DNA of 64,000 nucleotides, taken from NCBI RefSeq assembly GCF_017591435.1, contig NC_059268.1, forward strand, positions 12,539,184-12,603,183, given 5' to 3'. Both the position numbers and the translations under genes were made by a program. The DNA is from Portunus trituberculatus. Its lineage: Eukaryota; Arthropoda; Malacostraca; Decapoda; Portunidae. Positions 30,869 to 44,505 of the stretch are shown in pieces; position 1 is the stretch's first letter; each line of letters starts with the position of its first letter. The notes under the pieces are model-generated. The model ran no database searches, was not told the DNA's origin, and worked only from the letters and a program-made list of their open reading frames with translations.

Positions 30869-32139
30869 TCAGTCTCGTTCCTCATTATACTTCCTAATGA
30901 CTCCAACCTTGTGAATTAAATTTTCTGCTCCTACACGGCAACATGAAAGGTTTGATGCTAAAGAAGGTTGGGTCTGGTCGCTACGCGAACGTCATTACGC
31001 TACCGGCTCTATCAATGCTTCCTTGTTTGTTCAATTTTTACTTATTTATGAAGATTATTGGCTCTAGTTGTGCAATAACCATGATAACGACAACAAGCAT
31101 CATCACAACAATCAAAGAAAACAATGCCATCACTATGACTACCACCACCAGCAACACCGAAAACTCACAGCACCATCCATCACTTTGTCTACAGGCACGG
31201 TTTCGTCCTGGTGCTGGCTGGTAGTGCTCACAAATCTGTCGCGGCGCATCACCACACCCTCGAGGGAGCAACATCGTAAGCAGAGTGGAGCGTCGGCCCA
31301 ACATTCACGCCCGCGCCGCCACCAGGTTGCTGCAGTACATTATTGCTCCCTGAAGTCAAGACGGTTTCCCCACCTGGCCGCCTCCGCGTGCCAGGTGAGA
31401 AAGGTGCCGGTTCCCAAGGTGTCTCGTGCGCCTCGCCCACTACCGCCACCAAAGTAGGGAAGGGAGGGTGGTTCTTGGGAGCCACAACCACCACGGCACG
31501 CCACGAGGAAGGGGAGTCGTGGGAGTCTGGGTTCTGGAGGCGACGGTGTAAGCGAATGTGGTGCGTTTTGTTGTTATGGTCCAGCTATCAGTGAATACAA
31601 TAGCTGAAGTATCGTACATCGCTTGCTTTTGTGTTCTTTAATATATCTAAACACAACTCGAGGTAGACTTGTGTGGACTCTTATTGAATGCGATACATAT
31701 GTGGCTTTCTATTTTCAATTTCAGTGTCATTTGGCTCAGTTCGTACCTATGTGTGTATAATTGGAAATGGTGAACGTTCTTATTATCCCATTTGATCTCG
31801 TTTCTTCATGGCAAATTGTTAGTGAATGAACACTATCGTAATGACTTTGACTTTCTTCATGTTACAAAACAAAAAAAAAAAAAAAAAAACCGAATCACGA
31901 CACCCGCAGTCACCACGCCAAACTCAGCGGCTGGAAAAACGAAACTAAGAACCACAGAACGACAAGTAGTCACGAACGTTTCTGTAAAATCCTCAAAGTA
32001 CGCAGTGCTGAACGTAACTATCGAGACGGCCATCACAAGTGGTCATTACCTCCTCCCACTTTCCCAGCAGTCCCCAGCAATCAGGGTCCCATGTACACCC
32101 ACCAATCCCCGCAGCAACAGTGACAAAATGAATACTTAC

Positions 32140-32301
32140 TTGTCTTCTCCATCTTCTTCCTGGACCAGGCGAGAGTCGGGTCGTGGGCCCAGAACATGAG
32201 CTCCTGGCCGACGCTCACGTCCTGCGTGGTGATGAGGAAAACACCCACGCCGCCGCCAGACCCGCTTCCGCCCATCACCACCAAGCCCGAGCTATCCTCA
32301 C
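32140..32301 (-). CDS. PRDM-family gene, internal exon C (end of PR domain)
   Basis: This 162-nt exon has acceptor CTGCAG at 32302 and donor ACAA|GTAAGT at 32139. The leftover G of exon B joins GT to make Gly, giving GEDSSGLVVM, then a Gly/Ser run (about GGSGSGGGVG), then GVFLITTQDVSVGQELMFWA. The last part matches the final PR-domain strands (I-x-x-x-x-E-L-x-x-W/Y), although the usual WY is FWA here. The tail SRKKMEKT is basic and leads into the zinc fingers. The exon ends in phase 1, which fits exon D. The Gly-rich run lies exactly where other PR domains have a short turn (NLVAYQ...IYYTT), so it is an insertion in this protein. Confidence 0.85.
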
Positions 32302-33496
32302 CTGCAGCGGGACAGTGGTGATGAAATCTTAAGATGCTGCTTATTCATCATACACACACATAAATAAATGTTAAACAGATGTTAGAGTTAGTACGTGTGC
32401 ACTCTTATATTAATGAAGAAGTCACGGCGTTGCTCATTCATTAAACATTTCCATAAAAAAAACTGGAAATTATTATATGAATGTACTCGTAAGCCTACAT
32501 CAAGACCTACACGCCACCACACATCTACACCAGGCTTTGAAGCTCACTGGATTCTTACTCACGGGTTATCTGAGAAGGCCGAGTCATTTTACAAGTTGTC
32601 GTGTTATCTTTCCTACTACTTACTCCACACCCCTTTAGGAACACGGCACTCCCCCCACACCATCACGTTACTTTACAGGCCGAGTTTCCTCCACCACGTT
32701 ACTTCACGGAGATATTGTTGCCTTTGAGAATATCTCGTTACCTTCTACATAGACCTTCATATTATTTCCCATAGCACCATCTTCCTTTCCACAGTACTTC
32801 CATAATGCTCTCCAGGTCGCGGCGTCACCTTCCAGGCTACAAAACAGGAAAGAAAGCAACCACAGCCATCTTCCAAGAATACTAAAGCTCCTCCCCTCGG
32901 CCACAAATCCCAACTTTGGCTGTGTGTCGTAACCCCACGAATGGCACAGAATAATAAAATTTCCTACAGCTTCGGGGAGACGTCATGCTCTTCTTCCAAG
33001 TAACACCTCGGCTCTACGCTGCGAGGTGAACAGTACTTGTTTGACAAAGGGCAGCGGTACTAGCGGTAGAGAAGCATAGCTTAGTACAACGCAATAAAAT
33101 AGTACAGATTCAATAGAAAGGTAATTTATGAAGGTAGTGCCGTAGACAGCGTCCTAAGCCCTAACCTGGCGGCATAAGATCACGAAGCCGCCGCCCTCCC
33201 TTGCCCGTCAGCGCGCCGTCACTCCCGCCAGCCACCACAGCACCAGCTCACCCTTACTTTCCCTAACTCCGGCACACAACACTTATATCTTAATATATGG
33301 CTAATACCGCGCCCGAAATGAGACTGGGGATTTTCCTTAAGTTTCTCCTTGTTACCGCTCAGCTCCAAAGTTTGTAGCTAAACTTGCCAACAGGATTGAG
33401 AGGACAGATGCAGAGGCGCTGGAGTGGCGGACCCGCCACGGCCACCCGCCAGCTGGCTCTCTGTGGCTTCACATATTTTATGAAAATATCTACTGT

Positions 33497-33651
<155 letters not shown>

Positions 33652-33725
33652 TCTGAACTAAGTGAACATCCATATTTTATTTTACAAATTACAATTGTAC
33701 ATATTAATAATTTAGGGTTTCACGT

Positions 33726-33728
<3 letters not shown>

Positions 33729-33779
<51 letters not shown>
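33729..33779. repeat. (GC)n(CA)n microsatellite
   Basis: 51 bp; CG alternation then CA. Confidence 0.96.
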
Positions 33780-33782
<3 letters not shown>

Positions 33783-34118
33783 GGACGGCCTCTGAAGAGA
33801 AGAGATCAGTGGGAGGCTGAGAAGTGGAGCGATGAGCTACGGGAACTAATGAAGAGGCCGATGGCTCCCCCAACACCAGTTAGTGCTGCTCCACTTCCAC
33901 CTCTCCAACAAATGTATTCCAACCATTTTGAAATAAGACACTATATCTACACTTGGACTTATACAGTACTACATACTCCTACGTCATGCATGAGAGAGGA
34001 ATTTAACCTTTAAAAGAGTGATAGAGAGAGAGGAGAAAAACTTATGCCGTTTACTCTAATGCCGCATCCACAGCCTCCCTTCCACACACACGTTATATAA
34101 AATGGATGGGCCACTCAC

Positions 34119-34254
34119 CCGCTTCAACGATTGGTCTCAGCACGACCACCAGGTTGGCTGAGTCTCGGTCTGGGGCAGGTCTCAGGTAGCGGGTCCAGTT
34201 ACTTCTCCGCGGGTCCACGGTGCTCAGGTATCGTTTGCCCTCAGCCCCGAACAG
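34119..34254 (-). CDS. PRDM-family gene, internal exon B (core of PR domain)
   Basis: This 136-nt exon encodes 45 codons plus one base. The acceptor is CCGCAG at 34255 and the donor is GCGG|GTGAGT at 34118. Phase 0 entry matches exon A and phase 1 exit matches exon C. It begins LFGAEGKRYLSTVD and contains NWTRYLRPAP followed by ANLVV. The pattern N-W-x-R-Y-x-x-x-A/P...N-L is the conserved core of PR domains, where SET domains have the related substrate and cofactor-binding strand. The canonical SET NHxC motif is absent, as is usual for PR domains. Exon A ends LWE, so the junction reads as the usual W-E/K-x-F strand of the fold. Without this exon the PR domain would be incomplete. Confidence 0.87.
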
Positions 34255-35026
34255 CTGCGGAAACAACAGCAAAGGTCTTTAAGTCTTTCCTTGTCATATG
34301 CAACATTACACACTAAAAGCAATGTATGAAATTTTATAAGCGTATACAAGTAAGAAAGGAATGAAAAGAATAAACATTGCAATTTCTAACTAGTGTAATG
34401 TTTAAAACTAACTAAAATAAAAAGAATGAAAGGAAACCGTCAACTCTTCAATACTTTTCCTAAGATATGCTATAATTTTCAACACAAGAAGTAATGTAAG
34501 GAATCTTTAAAACAGTACAGGAGTAAGAAATAGATTAAACGAATAAATATTGCAGTGTGCAGGCAATGTAATGATTAGAGATCACTACAGAACAAGGAAA
34601 ATGTCTTCAATACATTAGAAATTCAGGAAAGATGTGTCAGTTAGTAGGGAAAAAGGTTACACTCAAAAGATTGTTAAGCTGCCACAGGGAAATAGGAAGA
34701 AAAATTAAATAACCAACACAGTGTCAAAGGAACTCTTCAACTCCTTTTCCGCCTTACAAACACTGAGCTGCCACAAAGAAAATTCTAAGGAAATGAAATC
34801 ACTAAGTATAACACACCGGAGGGACGTCACCTCTTGAATCTTTCCCTGTAAAAACATCAATGAATTAAAAATGATCTACCACAAGGAAGTAGTAAAATAA
34901 ATAAGAATGGCAAGTAAAACACATCAGAGTAGTCATCTTTAACTCTTTTTCCCGCCTAAAGAAAAATCAAGCTGGAAAGTCAGTGTGAGGGGATAAGTAA
35001 ATGCAACGCCCACTTTACATTGAACG

Positions 35027-35128
<102 letters not shown>

Positions 35129-36241
35129 TGGACATGTTCATTCCGTATGTTTAGTGCTCGAGTAGTGTTTGTGCGCCAGCTTTTAGCCTCTCTTTCCCCC
35201 TAGAATTTCAAACCAGCCTCGCCACTCTTAAGCAAACAAGGAAACAGAATCAACAAACACAACACCCGCCATAGTGTGAATTTCTGTGTACGGGAACATG
35301 TTTGTACTTCATGTTTAGTATGCATTTCAAATGTTTTTGCGTTACGTAAGAGAAAAAAATCACTTTAAAACAGTTATCCAATGAAACGAGTCACTTTAAT
35401 TTCACGATAATTTTCTCCTGGTAGTGTACATAACCTGTGTAACATTCCACGCTCACTCATTCTTTAGTGTTTCTCTTCCAACACGAATCGTCTGGTCCGT
35501 CAAGAATCTATCAGTTGTCAGGATGTGTGAGGAGAGTGTCAGCAGATCAGAGGACTTAACGCTGAGGTGAAACGCTGAGCACAGTAGGAAGGACTATAGG
35601 AGCCCACTCCACTATTGACCACCCATGTTAAAGAAAGAAAAAAAGTAGATGAACAAATAGATAAAAGACATGACAATGACAAAACCGAAATAAAAACAGC
35701 ACAGAGCTCATTTTTCTCATCAATTCCAAACTACATACCACACCAGTCTGTATAAACAAAGAAATCAAATCACCAATACATATACCACACAATACTCACC
35801 CCAGACCCAACACAATAAAAAAAAATACATATATAAAAGATCTAACTCTTCAGCTCTCCTTTCCCTCAGAACCCGAAGCCGCCACGCCACGCTCAACTAA
35901 ATAATGGAATGGAATCGATAAATATCACACATGCTAATTAAAACCACCGCTTTGTCGAAGGATGGGTGATGCCAACGAAGCCTGTGGTGTGTTGTTATTT
36001 ACGAATACTTTTTAAAACTACACGTTGCCATAGAGATAGATAGGAGTGGCGAGGCTGATGGTGTGGGGGGAATGGGGAGCTGATTGGAGGGAAGGGAGGT
36101 GGAGAGATAAGGTGGGGCGAGTGGAAAGGGATGATGTGGTGGGTGGTTAGAGGACGAGTGGGGAGTGATGGGTGTGAAGAAATGGGTCTTCAAAATAGAG
36201 ATGTGTGACGAGAATTTGTGATATGCGTTGTGTTTGTTTGT

Positions 36242-36242
<1 letters not shown>

Positions 36243-36302
<60 letters not shown>

Positions 36303-36430
36303 TCGACATCTCGTCCAATAATCGTGCCGTGCTACTCCACCACCACCGCGTCGCGTGTCACCACCTCTCAAACGGGCACACGGTCTGACATGACGCGAGT
36401 CAATAATATTAATTTCACACCTTGAATACA

Positions 36431-36487
<57 letters not shown>
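36243..36487. repeat. (GA)n ... (CT)n inverted pair
   Basis: GA at 36243-36300 and CT at 36434-36487 flank 133 bp of unique sequence and can pair as a stem. Confidence 0.96.
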
Positions 36488-36490
<3 letters not shown>

Positions 36491-36599
36491 AAAAGAGTCA
36501 TCGGAGGCCTCAGCTGTGCGTCATCACGTCACACATCCTGAGCAGTGATTGCTAATTAACATATCAATTAATGGATGAATAAAAACACTCATCCCAGGG

Positions 36600-37322
36600 A
36601 TACCACGATGGCCTCAGCAACTACCACCACCACCACCACTACCACCAGCGTCACGGAAACCTGAGGCCTCCACCACCACCTCCATAACCATCACCGCCAC
36701 TTCTACTACCACCGCCACCGTCACTATCACCGCCTCCGCCTCCGCTGTCTTCATATATCTTCCGCCGCGGCTCATTCCTCAAGAACTTACCGAAAGCTCA
36801 GTCTTAAAGGTTTCCCCGCCGCTTCTCTAATGACTCCCCGCGCCCGCCTACCCACCCACTCCAATATTTTACGACCACCTTTCTTATTTGCTCCTATGAT
36901 AAAAATTTGTGGCCCTCCTCTTCTTCTTCCTCTCCTCCCGCTTCTGCTCCTGCTTCTGCTCTTGCTGCTGCTGCTGCTGCTTCCCGGGTTAATATAATTT
37001 GATGACTCTGCTCGTGGCTACACTTTCCCGATTAGTGGTTAATAGAGAACAAGGTGGTGGTGGTGGTGGTGGTGGTGGTGTGTGGTGGTGTGGTGGGGAG
37101 AGACATGTATTGATCATAACGGATGGATGGTTATGACTGGTGGCAGAGACGGAGGGAGAGATGGAGGGATGGAGGGATGGAGGGATGGAGGGATGGAGGG
37201 ATAGAGGGAAGGAGGGAGGGAGATGGCTGAAAGTAGGAGGGAGAGACGAATGGAGGGACTGACAGAGGCAGAACTGAATTATTGTCGGCAAACATATAAA
37301 GTGGAATAGCATTGGTGGTCGG

Positions 37323-37361
<39 letters not shown>

Positions 37362-37420
37362 GGGAGGAGCAAGGATAAGGGAGAGCAGTGAGAGAGTGAA
37401 TGTGAAAGAGGGAGAGGGAA
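36600..37420. repeat. (CAC)n-rich, (GGT)n and GGAT/GAGG-rich region
   Basis: Degenerate CAC/ACC triplets at 36610-36730, GGT at 37053-37092, GGAT tandem quintets at 37152-37220 and GAGA-rich DNA to 37420. Confidence 0.85.
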
Positions 37421-37558
37421 GGAGAGAAGGTGAAGATATAGGAGGTCACTCACTACTACACACCAGCGCAACATTTAGTGAGGAAGGTGAAAAAGATAAA
37501 AGTCAACACAGGAGAAGGTCAGTATCCTCGCCCATTCTCCTCACCCCATCGCTCATTG

Positions 37559-37776
37559 TCCCGTATTCTCAAACACTCCTGTGCTTCATCTCCACTATTT
37601 CAAAAGACTTTAGCTAAATTTACACGAGTTTTCAAGGTGTTTTTACGGTTCTAGAGACAGATTGGCAGGCCTTCTACATTATCAACTGGAGAAACACTCT
37701 TGAAAACCCCGCTAATCATCTCTGTGACCTTGGAAAATAGTGGTGGTGAGAGAGCAGAGCGTTTCTGAACACGGAC
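37559..37776. mobile_element. palindromic MITE family 2, copy 1
   Basis: This is an element of about 218 bp with long terminal inverted repeats: CCCGTATTCTCAAACACTC on the left and GAGCGTTTCTGAACACGG on the right, extending imperfectly for about 60 bp. The internal sequence has no open frame. Its right half matches copy 2. Confidence 0.6.
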
Positions 37777-37889
37777 CAATTCTTTCCTCCCTCATTCCGT
37801 CACTCATCTCTCCACCAATACCGTCACACTGCTCCTCCACGCGCCCTCATCCTCCACCGCCTCGTTATCTTCGTGTATTTTCAATCTAT

Positions 37890-37914
37890 CAAAAAAAAAA
37901 AAAAAAAAAAAAAA
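37890..37914. repeat. A25 homopolymer
   Basis: A run of about 25 A; it could be the tail of an old retrocopy but no body is recognised. Confidence 0.9.
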
Positions 37915-38197
37915 ACTCTGCAAATCCAGTACCGGTAACCATGAGCAGACCCTCTCATTAATTTTGGGGCGCCGAGCAAAGGACGTGATTGGCTACTATG
38001 TGCCGCCGTCCCCACCCCACTGCGTCTCCTCTCCCCCTTTCACCCATTCCTCCCCCCTCCCGTTCCCATCAGTAATTACAGCCAATTATTTACGTCCCAT
38101 TATCTCCACCACTCTCGATCATTTACACCTAATGCATAAATAACACGATGAGCGATGAAAACCCTCAAACTATGAATACCAACCCCCCTCCATATTG

Positions 38198-38204
<7 letters not shown>

Positions 38205-38278
<74 letters not shown>
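38205..38278. repeat. (GT)n microsatellite
   Basis: 74 bp of GT without a SINE. Confidence 0.97.
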
Positions 38279-38279
<1 letters not shown>

Positions 38280-38554
38280 TCTTTCTCTGTTTTTCTTTAA
38301 TTGTTTAGTGTAGAAATATTTGAGGCGAAGGAAAATAATGAAAGACAATGAAGGAAGAGTTGTGAGGGTGGTGGTGGTGGTGGTGGGGAGGAGGGATGGT
38401 GAATGGGGCTAAGTTACTATAGAAGGAGGGAGGTAGGGTGGTGGAGTTGACGGAGGAGAGAAGAATGGACTCATAATCTTGTTTTGAGCTCGTACAGTGA
38501 CTAATATTACTGTGTTACGGCATAACTACACGGATCCTTTATCAATACTGCAGT

Positions 38555-38556
<2 letters not shown>

Positions 38557-38613
<57 letters not shown>
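38557..38613. repeat. (CT)n microsatellite
   Basis: 57 bp of CT. Confidence 0.97.
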
Positions 38614-38617
<4 letters not shown>

Positions 38618-39719
38618 CATCGAGAAATATGAAATCTCCTGTCTTGCGCAAATAATTGTTTTTTCTTCACTGCAGAAAAAAAAAAATGAAAACAAAATAA
38701 AAAAATATGAATCGCGACACAAATAAATGCTAAAAAGTCTGCGTGTGAAAAAAAACTCTTTAGGGTAAAAAAGAAAGAAAGAGTGAGAAAAAAAGTAAAA
38801 AAAAAAAAAAAAGCATTGCAACACCATGATATATTATATACGTACAAAAAATGTTCCCCTTATGAAAATTACGTTTTTTTTTAATACTTCAATAGAAATC
38901 CCAACCTGATAAAAATAACACCTGAAAAATGTACGAGTTATGAATGTAATTGAAGTTTCGAGACTTTTCCGTGACGCAATGTAAGGTAACACGAGGTACA
39001 GGTAAGCTACAGTTACAGGTAGATGGTGTTCATGTCACGCTCTGTAAAACAACACTAGGTAACAGCTATATACTGACGAACGAAAGCCGAGTAACATTCT
39101 TTAGCCTTTTCCCTCAGTGATAAACCCTCCCTTCTGCAACACTGGAAAAAATAAGTCGACGATTCTCTCTCTCTCTCTCTGGTGATGACACGTGCTGGGA
39201 ATGACACGTACAGCTTGGTCTGGTCTCTGTACACTGACCGTCGCGCCAGTCAGCAGCACCTCTCAGCCATCAACGCGTACATCTGTGCTAACAAGAGCCA
39301 GGGGGAAGCTGTCGTGTGTTCATGGACGAGCTCTAACCCTCAGTGCTGAACAAGGAACACGGGACAGTTTGTACGTGTGCGTAACCTACTGGAAATATTA
39401 ACCAACTCGTGCTAAAAATCATGTAATCAATTCTATTCGCCATTTTGCAAGTTAAGTAATATTCTGCGGTCATTGGTGGTTCACTTTGCGTTCTTTTTCC
39501 CTCTAACGTTCACTGATCTCTTGGTAAGGAAGATTAGTTAGTTAGTTAGGAGTAAGGGAAACTGAGCAGAGGAAATTAATGTGGTATGTTATTCGACCAC
39601 CAGCCATGACTTGGTATAAACTGAAGCACTTCCTGACACTCTCTTCCATTCACCTCCTGCGCACTGCTCACTTCCTCTCTAAATGCACGGGTTTCGCTTC
39701 TCCCGGAAATGTTCGAGTA

Positions 39720-40060
39720 TTTTCTTTCCTCAACTCGTGAACGTCTTCCTTTTAAACTCTTTTACTTCACTTCCTTGCCTTTCCTCCTCTTCCATTTATA
39801 ATATTAATTTTCTTCCTAGGCCTCTTTTTTCTATTTCTCCACTTATTTCTTCTTACTCTTCTTCTTCTTCTTCTTCTTTTTCTTCGTCTTCTTCCTTTTC
39901 TTTTTCTTCTTCTTTCCTTCGTGACTCTCTCTTCTTTCGTGTAAAACTATTTTCAATCTTTTTATATTCTTCATATTCTCATTCTTGTTTATTTTCAATT
40001 CAGAATTCTGTTACACTTTCTATATTTTTCTTCTTTTTCTCTCTTATATTCTTCAATTTC
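39720..40060. repeat. pyrimidine-rich TTC tract
   Basis: About 340 bp strongly rich in T and C, with TTC triplets at 39855-39920. It gives a Ser/Phe-rich open frame that is not a gene. Confidence 0.8.
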
Positions 40061-40170
40061 TGAAATGTTACACTCCTAAATTTCTGAACTCTTCTTTAGC
40101 TAAATCATTTAATTCTTTTATGATATATTTTACAACTTTCTGACATTTTCCGGGACTCAGACACCTCCGC

Positions 40171-40174
<4 letters not shown>

Positions 40175-40234
<60 letters not shown>
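40175..40234. repeat. (AC)n microsatellite
   Basis: 60 bp of AC. Confidence 0.97.
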
Positions 40235-40237
<3 letters not shown>

Positions 40238-40819
40238 TCATTTTTTCTTTATTTTCTCCTATACTTATTCTTTTCTTTCTTTAAAACATTCTTAACCTTA
40301 TTATCATTTTTTTCATTTTCTAAACTGTTACAGATTTTCTTCCCTCGAACTCCGTGTATAAGAAATAAGTAATGCAACGAGTGTAGGGAAACGCGGCACA
40401 TATTCCTAGTAATCCAACATTCTTCCTTCTGCTCCTGTTAATTATTACATCTGTACACCAGCCGGCCTTGTCTTTTTCATCCCTGCCTCCACCAGCACGC
40501 AGCCCGTCTCTGATTTTCACTCCAAGCCTGCACCCACTCTATATGTATTTATGGATATCTGCCTTCTTGAACCGTGCATTTCCTATTAAGCAGCCCTCTA
40601 TCTCATCGCATATATTAGCCAAATACTCTCCTCCTCTTTCATTTACTGCAGCCACTCACGTACGCGCCAATTACTCTCTTCCAGGTAATTCAAACTCTGC
40701 CTCATATTATTAAAGATCCCATTCACTGAGGAAGTTCGTCGCGTAGAAAATTGCAGCACTTATTCACAAGGTTGTAAGGGTGATTGTTCCTTGCAGAGCG
40801 TAATAGAAAAGGAAAGGGT

Positions 40820-41124
40820 TTAATTGATAGTTTGTAGTTTCTCTTCCTCACCTCCCCCTCTCTCTCTTTCCTTCCATTTCCAGGTCCATAGATTTTGAGA
40901 GCCAGTCATCCATATCTGCGTGTTTCTATTTTCATCCACAACAACTAAGAGTTTATCATTTCTATCTGTCCATCCCTGGCCTCCCCGCAGCTCATCCCTC
41001 ACTGTAATAGCAACACCCTCTCCTGCACGCATCCGTTCTACCAGTCCCTTGACCCTACCAACGCTTCCCTCACTCACAGCCCATCTTGTGTTGGCTTGAC
41101 TAACATAACATCCTGCTCCTCCTT
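40820..41124 (-). other. unrecognised open frame, about 100 codons
   Basis: The minus frame from the stop at about 41125 reads GGAGCYVSQANTRWAV, then GRVKGLVERMRAGEGVAIT and ITVRDELRGGQGWTDRND before turning low-complexity. The composition is protein-like rather than simple repeat. The VERMR-x-GEGVAI stretch vaguely recalls LINE endonuclease segments. There is no clear start codon or splice pair. It may be a transposon fragment. Confidence 0.25.
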
Positions 41125-41299
41125 ATATTCTCATTCACCCTTACATGAATCCTTTTTATGGCACTTTGTATACCTTTTTTTTTCGTAATAGATATTTTTC
41201 TATATGCACATGTTTGTAGTAAAGGTTTATTTAATTTTAGAGAGAGAGAAAAAAAGACAAGATTAAACACCTATTATTCTCTCTTGTTCTCTTTGTACT

Positions 41300-41770
41300 T
41301 GAGGTGAATCCAGTCTCATCTAACCTGGTCTTATATAACCTTACATAACCTAGTGTGATATTAATTAATCTATCTTTAATTCACATACAACTTACATGAC
41401 GTGACTTTTACGTACTCTTGCTAGTTTCACCATGCCTTCTATCTCACTTTCTCTTACCTAACAACGCTCACCTTACCTCACCTTAGCTAACATAACAATT
41501 ACATAAATTTACTATACCTATCTTTACCTTACCTTACCTTACCTTACCTTACCGGACTTCACCTAGCTTCTGACCTAACCTAACCTAACCTACAACAACC
41601 TTACTAGACCTTGTAAAAAATAACTCCCTATCATGACCAATTTCACCTAATTCTAACATAACCTTATCTATCTTTACCTTACATTACCTCACGTTACCTA
41701 ACTTTTAACGTAACCTTAGCCAACACTACCTTACCCCACCTAATAACAATCAAATCCCTCTTATGAGTCA
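41300..41770. repeat. degenerate ACCTT/CCTAA-rich region
   Basis: This stretch is rich in CTTAC, ACCTT and CCTAA words, including five tandem CCTTA at 41525-41555 and three tandem CCTAA at about 41574-41590. CCTAA is the complement of the arthropod TTAGG telomere repeat, but the arrays are too short and mixed to call telomeric. Confidence 0.5.
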
Positions 41771-42100
41771 TTTCACCTAATTTAACTTTTATCTTCCTCT
41801 TCACGGAGACAACACGACCTTATTCCCTTGGTCCTTGACTCCAAAGATACAAAAAAAGGGTAAAAGTTTGTAGTTTAACCCTTGTCGCTCCTGGTCGTGT
41901 TTCCCAGCCTTGGTATAAATGCGAGCACACGTATTTTTAGTCCCCGTGTGCAAGTGGCGGCCATAAGGGTAACTATCCTCGCTAATTGCACGTCAAAGTG
42001 GCGGTCACTGCGGGGCTCCAGGGAGTTGGGGAGCGAGGAACAGCACGACAATTTCCCTAGGTAGGTACAGTGACTGTGATGCTATGAGGAAAAAGATGAT

Positions 42101-42348
42101 GGTGGTGGTGGTGGTGGTGGTGGTGGTGGGATGGTGGTAGTGACGTAGATGATAATACAAGCAACAACAATAAGAAAAAAAATACAAATAGATAATAAGA
42201 ATACAAACAACGGGGATGACATAACAACACATTAACACATTAAATTCACCAATACTGCTCAACGGATAACAATCACTATTAACATTAATCCGCGATATTT
42301 CTTTTAGTATATTTCTATCGTAGTCATTATCACTATCATCATTACCAG

Positions 42349-42393
<45 letters not shown>

Positions 42394-42476
42394 AGGCAGT
42401 CTTTGTCAAGGAGAAACAGAATGGCCAACAAATTCAATAGGAGACGATCGTAAGGGAAAGTGTTCTCTCTCTCCTC

Positions 42477-42538
<62 letters not shown>
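42101..42538. repeat. (GGT)n, (GA)n and (CT)n cluster
   Basis: GGT at 42101-42129, GA at 42352-42390 and CT at 42479-42538. Confidence 0.95.
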
Positions 42539-43130
42539 GCTAAAGAAACAGAATAAACAGCTGCCGGAACATACATCAAAACAGCTCGACACATAAAGCT
42601 GCGGCCACTGTCACGGCGATCCATTTAAAGAGATGTATGTGGAGGCGCAGGTGTGTGGGGAGGACCGGGAATATATTACAGGTGACGCAGGTGAAGGCGT
42701 GAAGGGAGGGATAGGCTACGGTTAGTGGTCGTAGTGGTGGTGTTTGGAAGAGAGGAAAGGAAAAAAGTGGAGAGAGGAATAGATGATGGAAGGGTGGATG
42801 GATGAGAGAAATAGAGAAGGGTAAGAAAGAAAGGAATGACAGAAGGATGAGGTTTAGGGGAAAATAAGTAAAAGGAAAGAAAAAAAAAGGGCAAGAGGAG
42901 AATGGAAGTATGAATGGATGTAAGAATAATGAAGAACGATAAAAAAAAAACGAAGAAAGAAAGAGTAGAAAACAGAAAAGCGAGAGAAAATAATGAGATA
43001 TGAAAAAATAACATGACAAGGATGAAAGAGGAACAATATAGAAAAGGAAGAGGAAAAACAAGAGAAAGGTAAGAGGAAAGGGAGAAAGGATAGAATATAT
43101 GAGTCTAGCGAAGGGGATGTAGGGATGAGA

Positions 43131-43132
<2 letters not shown>

Positions 43133-43178
<46 letters not shown>

Positions 43179-43246
43179 AAGGGTATTATATAGGCTAGAA
43201 TGATGAAGTATAGGATCTTAAAAGGATTTGGTGAATGAATTAGCGT

Positions 43247-43311
<65 letters not shown>
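43133..43311. repeat. (GT)n and (GA)n pair
   Basis: GT at 43133-43174 and GA at 43249-43311. Confidence 0.96.
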
Positions 43312-43313
<2 letters not shown>

Positions 43314-43488
43314 GAGGTGAGGTGAGTATGAGTGTAGGCGCAAGTATGACAGAAGACTCGTGGTTGCTAATGTACAGTTGTAGATTGCTATTTACCGTGA
43401 GACAAGCCAGAGAGCGTTAAAGATGCATGTATCAGTGCTGACATGGCTTTACATCTCAAAAAAGGGGAGGATATCAAAGGTTACAGTG

Positions 43489-44042
<554 letters not shown>

Positions 44043-44296
44043 CAAATACACATAGACACACACACGTATACGTACATACATACATAAATATGCAGGGTGT
44101 GTACGTAAAACCTGCTTAACATTCTCGACGAAGTGTACAGCGAAGTTTGTGTTTCGCTCAGTAAACTTGAATTTTCACAAGCACACACATCCCCTCTCCC
44201 CCAAAAAAAAAAAAAAAAAGTGAAAAAAGGAAAAATATAATGTCTCGTTATTTTTATATGAGACAGTAAAATTTTATCCAAGCTAGCACACCTAAC

Positions 44297-44505
44297 TTAA
44301 TCCCTTCAATGCTAGGATACATTTTTACCTTGAGATTTTGTGTACGATTAGACCATTTTATTGACATTAGGAAGGGTCTATGGAGGTCAGAAGATTAATG
44401 GTTCAGAGTCTTCACTATTTAAATCCCCCACATGAGTTCTGTAGTTGCATAAAATCGCCAAATAGTAAGCAGAATGAATATGGAAACGTGACATGGTACT
44501 GAGCT
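44297..44505 (-). mobile_element. piggyBac-like MITE, copy B
   Basis: This copy is inverted relative to copy A. TTAA followed by TCCCTTCAATGC is kept on the left; the right end stops near GGTACTGAGC and has lost its TTAA. The internal match to copies A, C and D covers almost the whole length. Confidence 0.78.

Noticed and set aside
33340..33492. 49-codon plus frame YRSAPKFVAKLANRIERT as a nested exon
   Set aside because: Short, runs to a stop just before the (CT)n tract, without a convincing splice pair or recognised motif.
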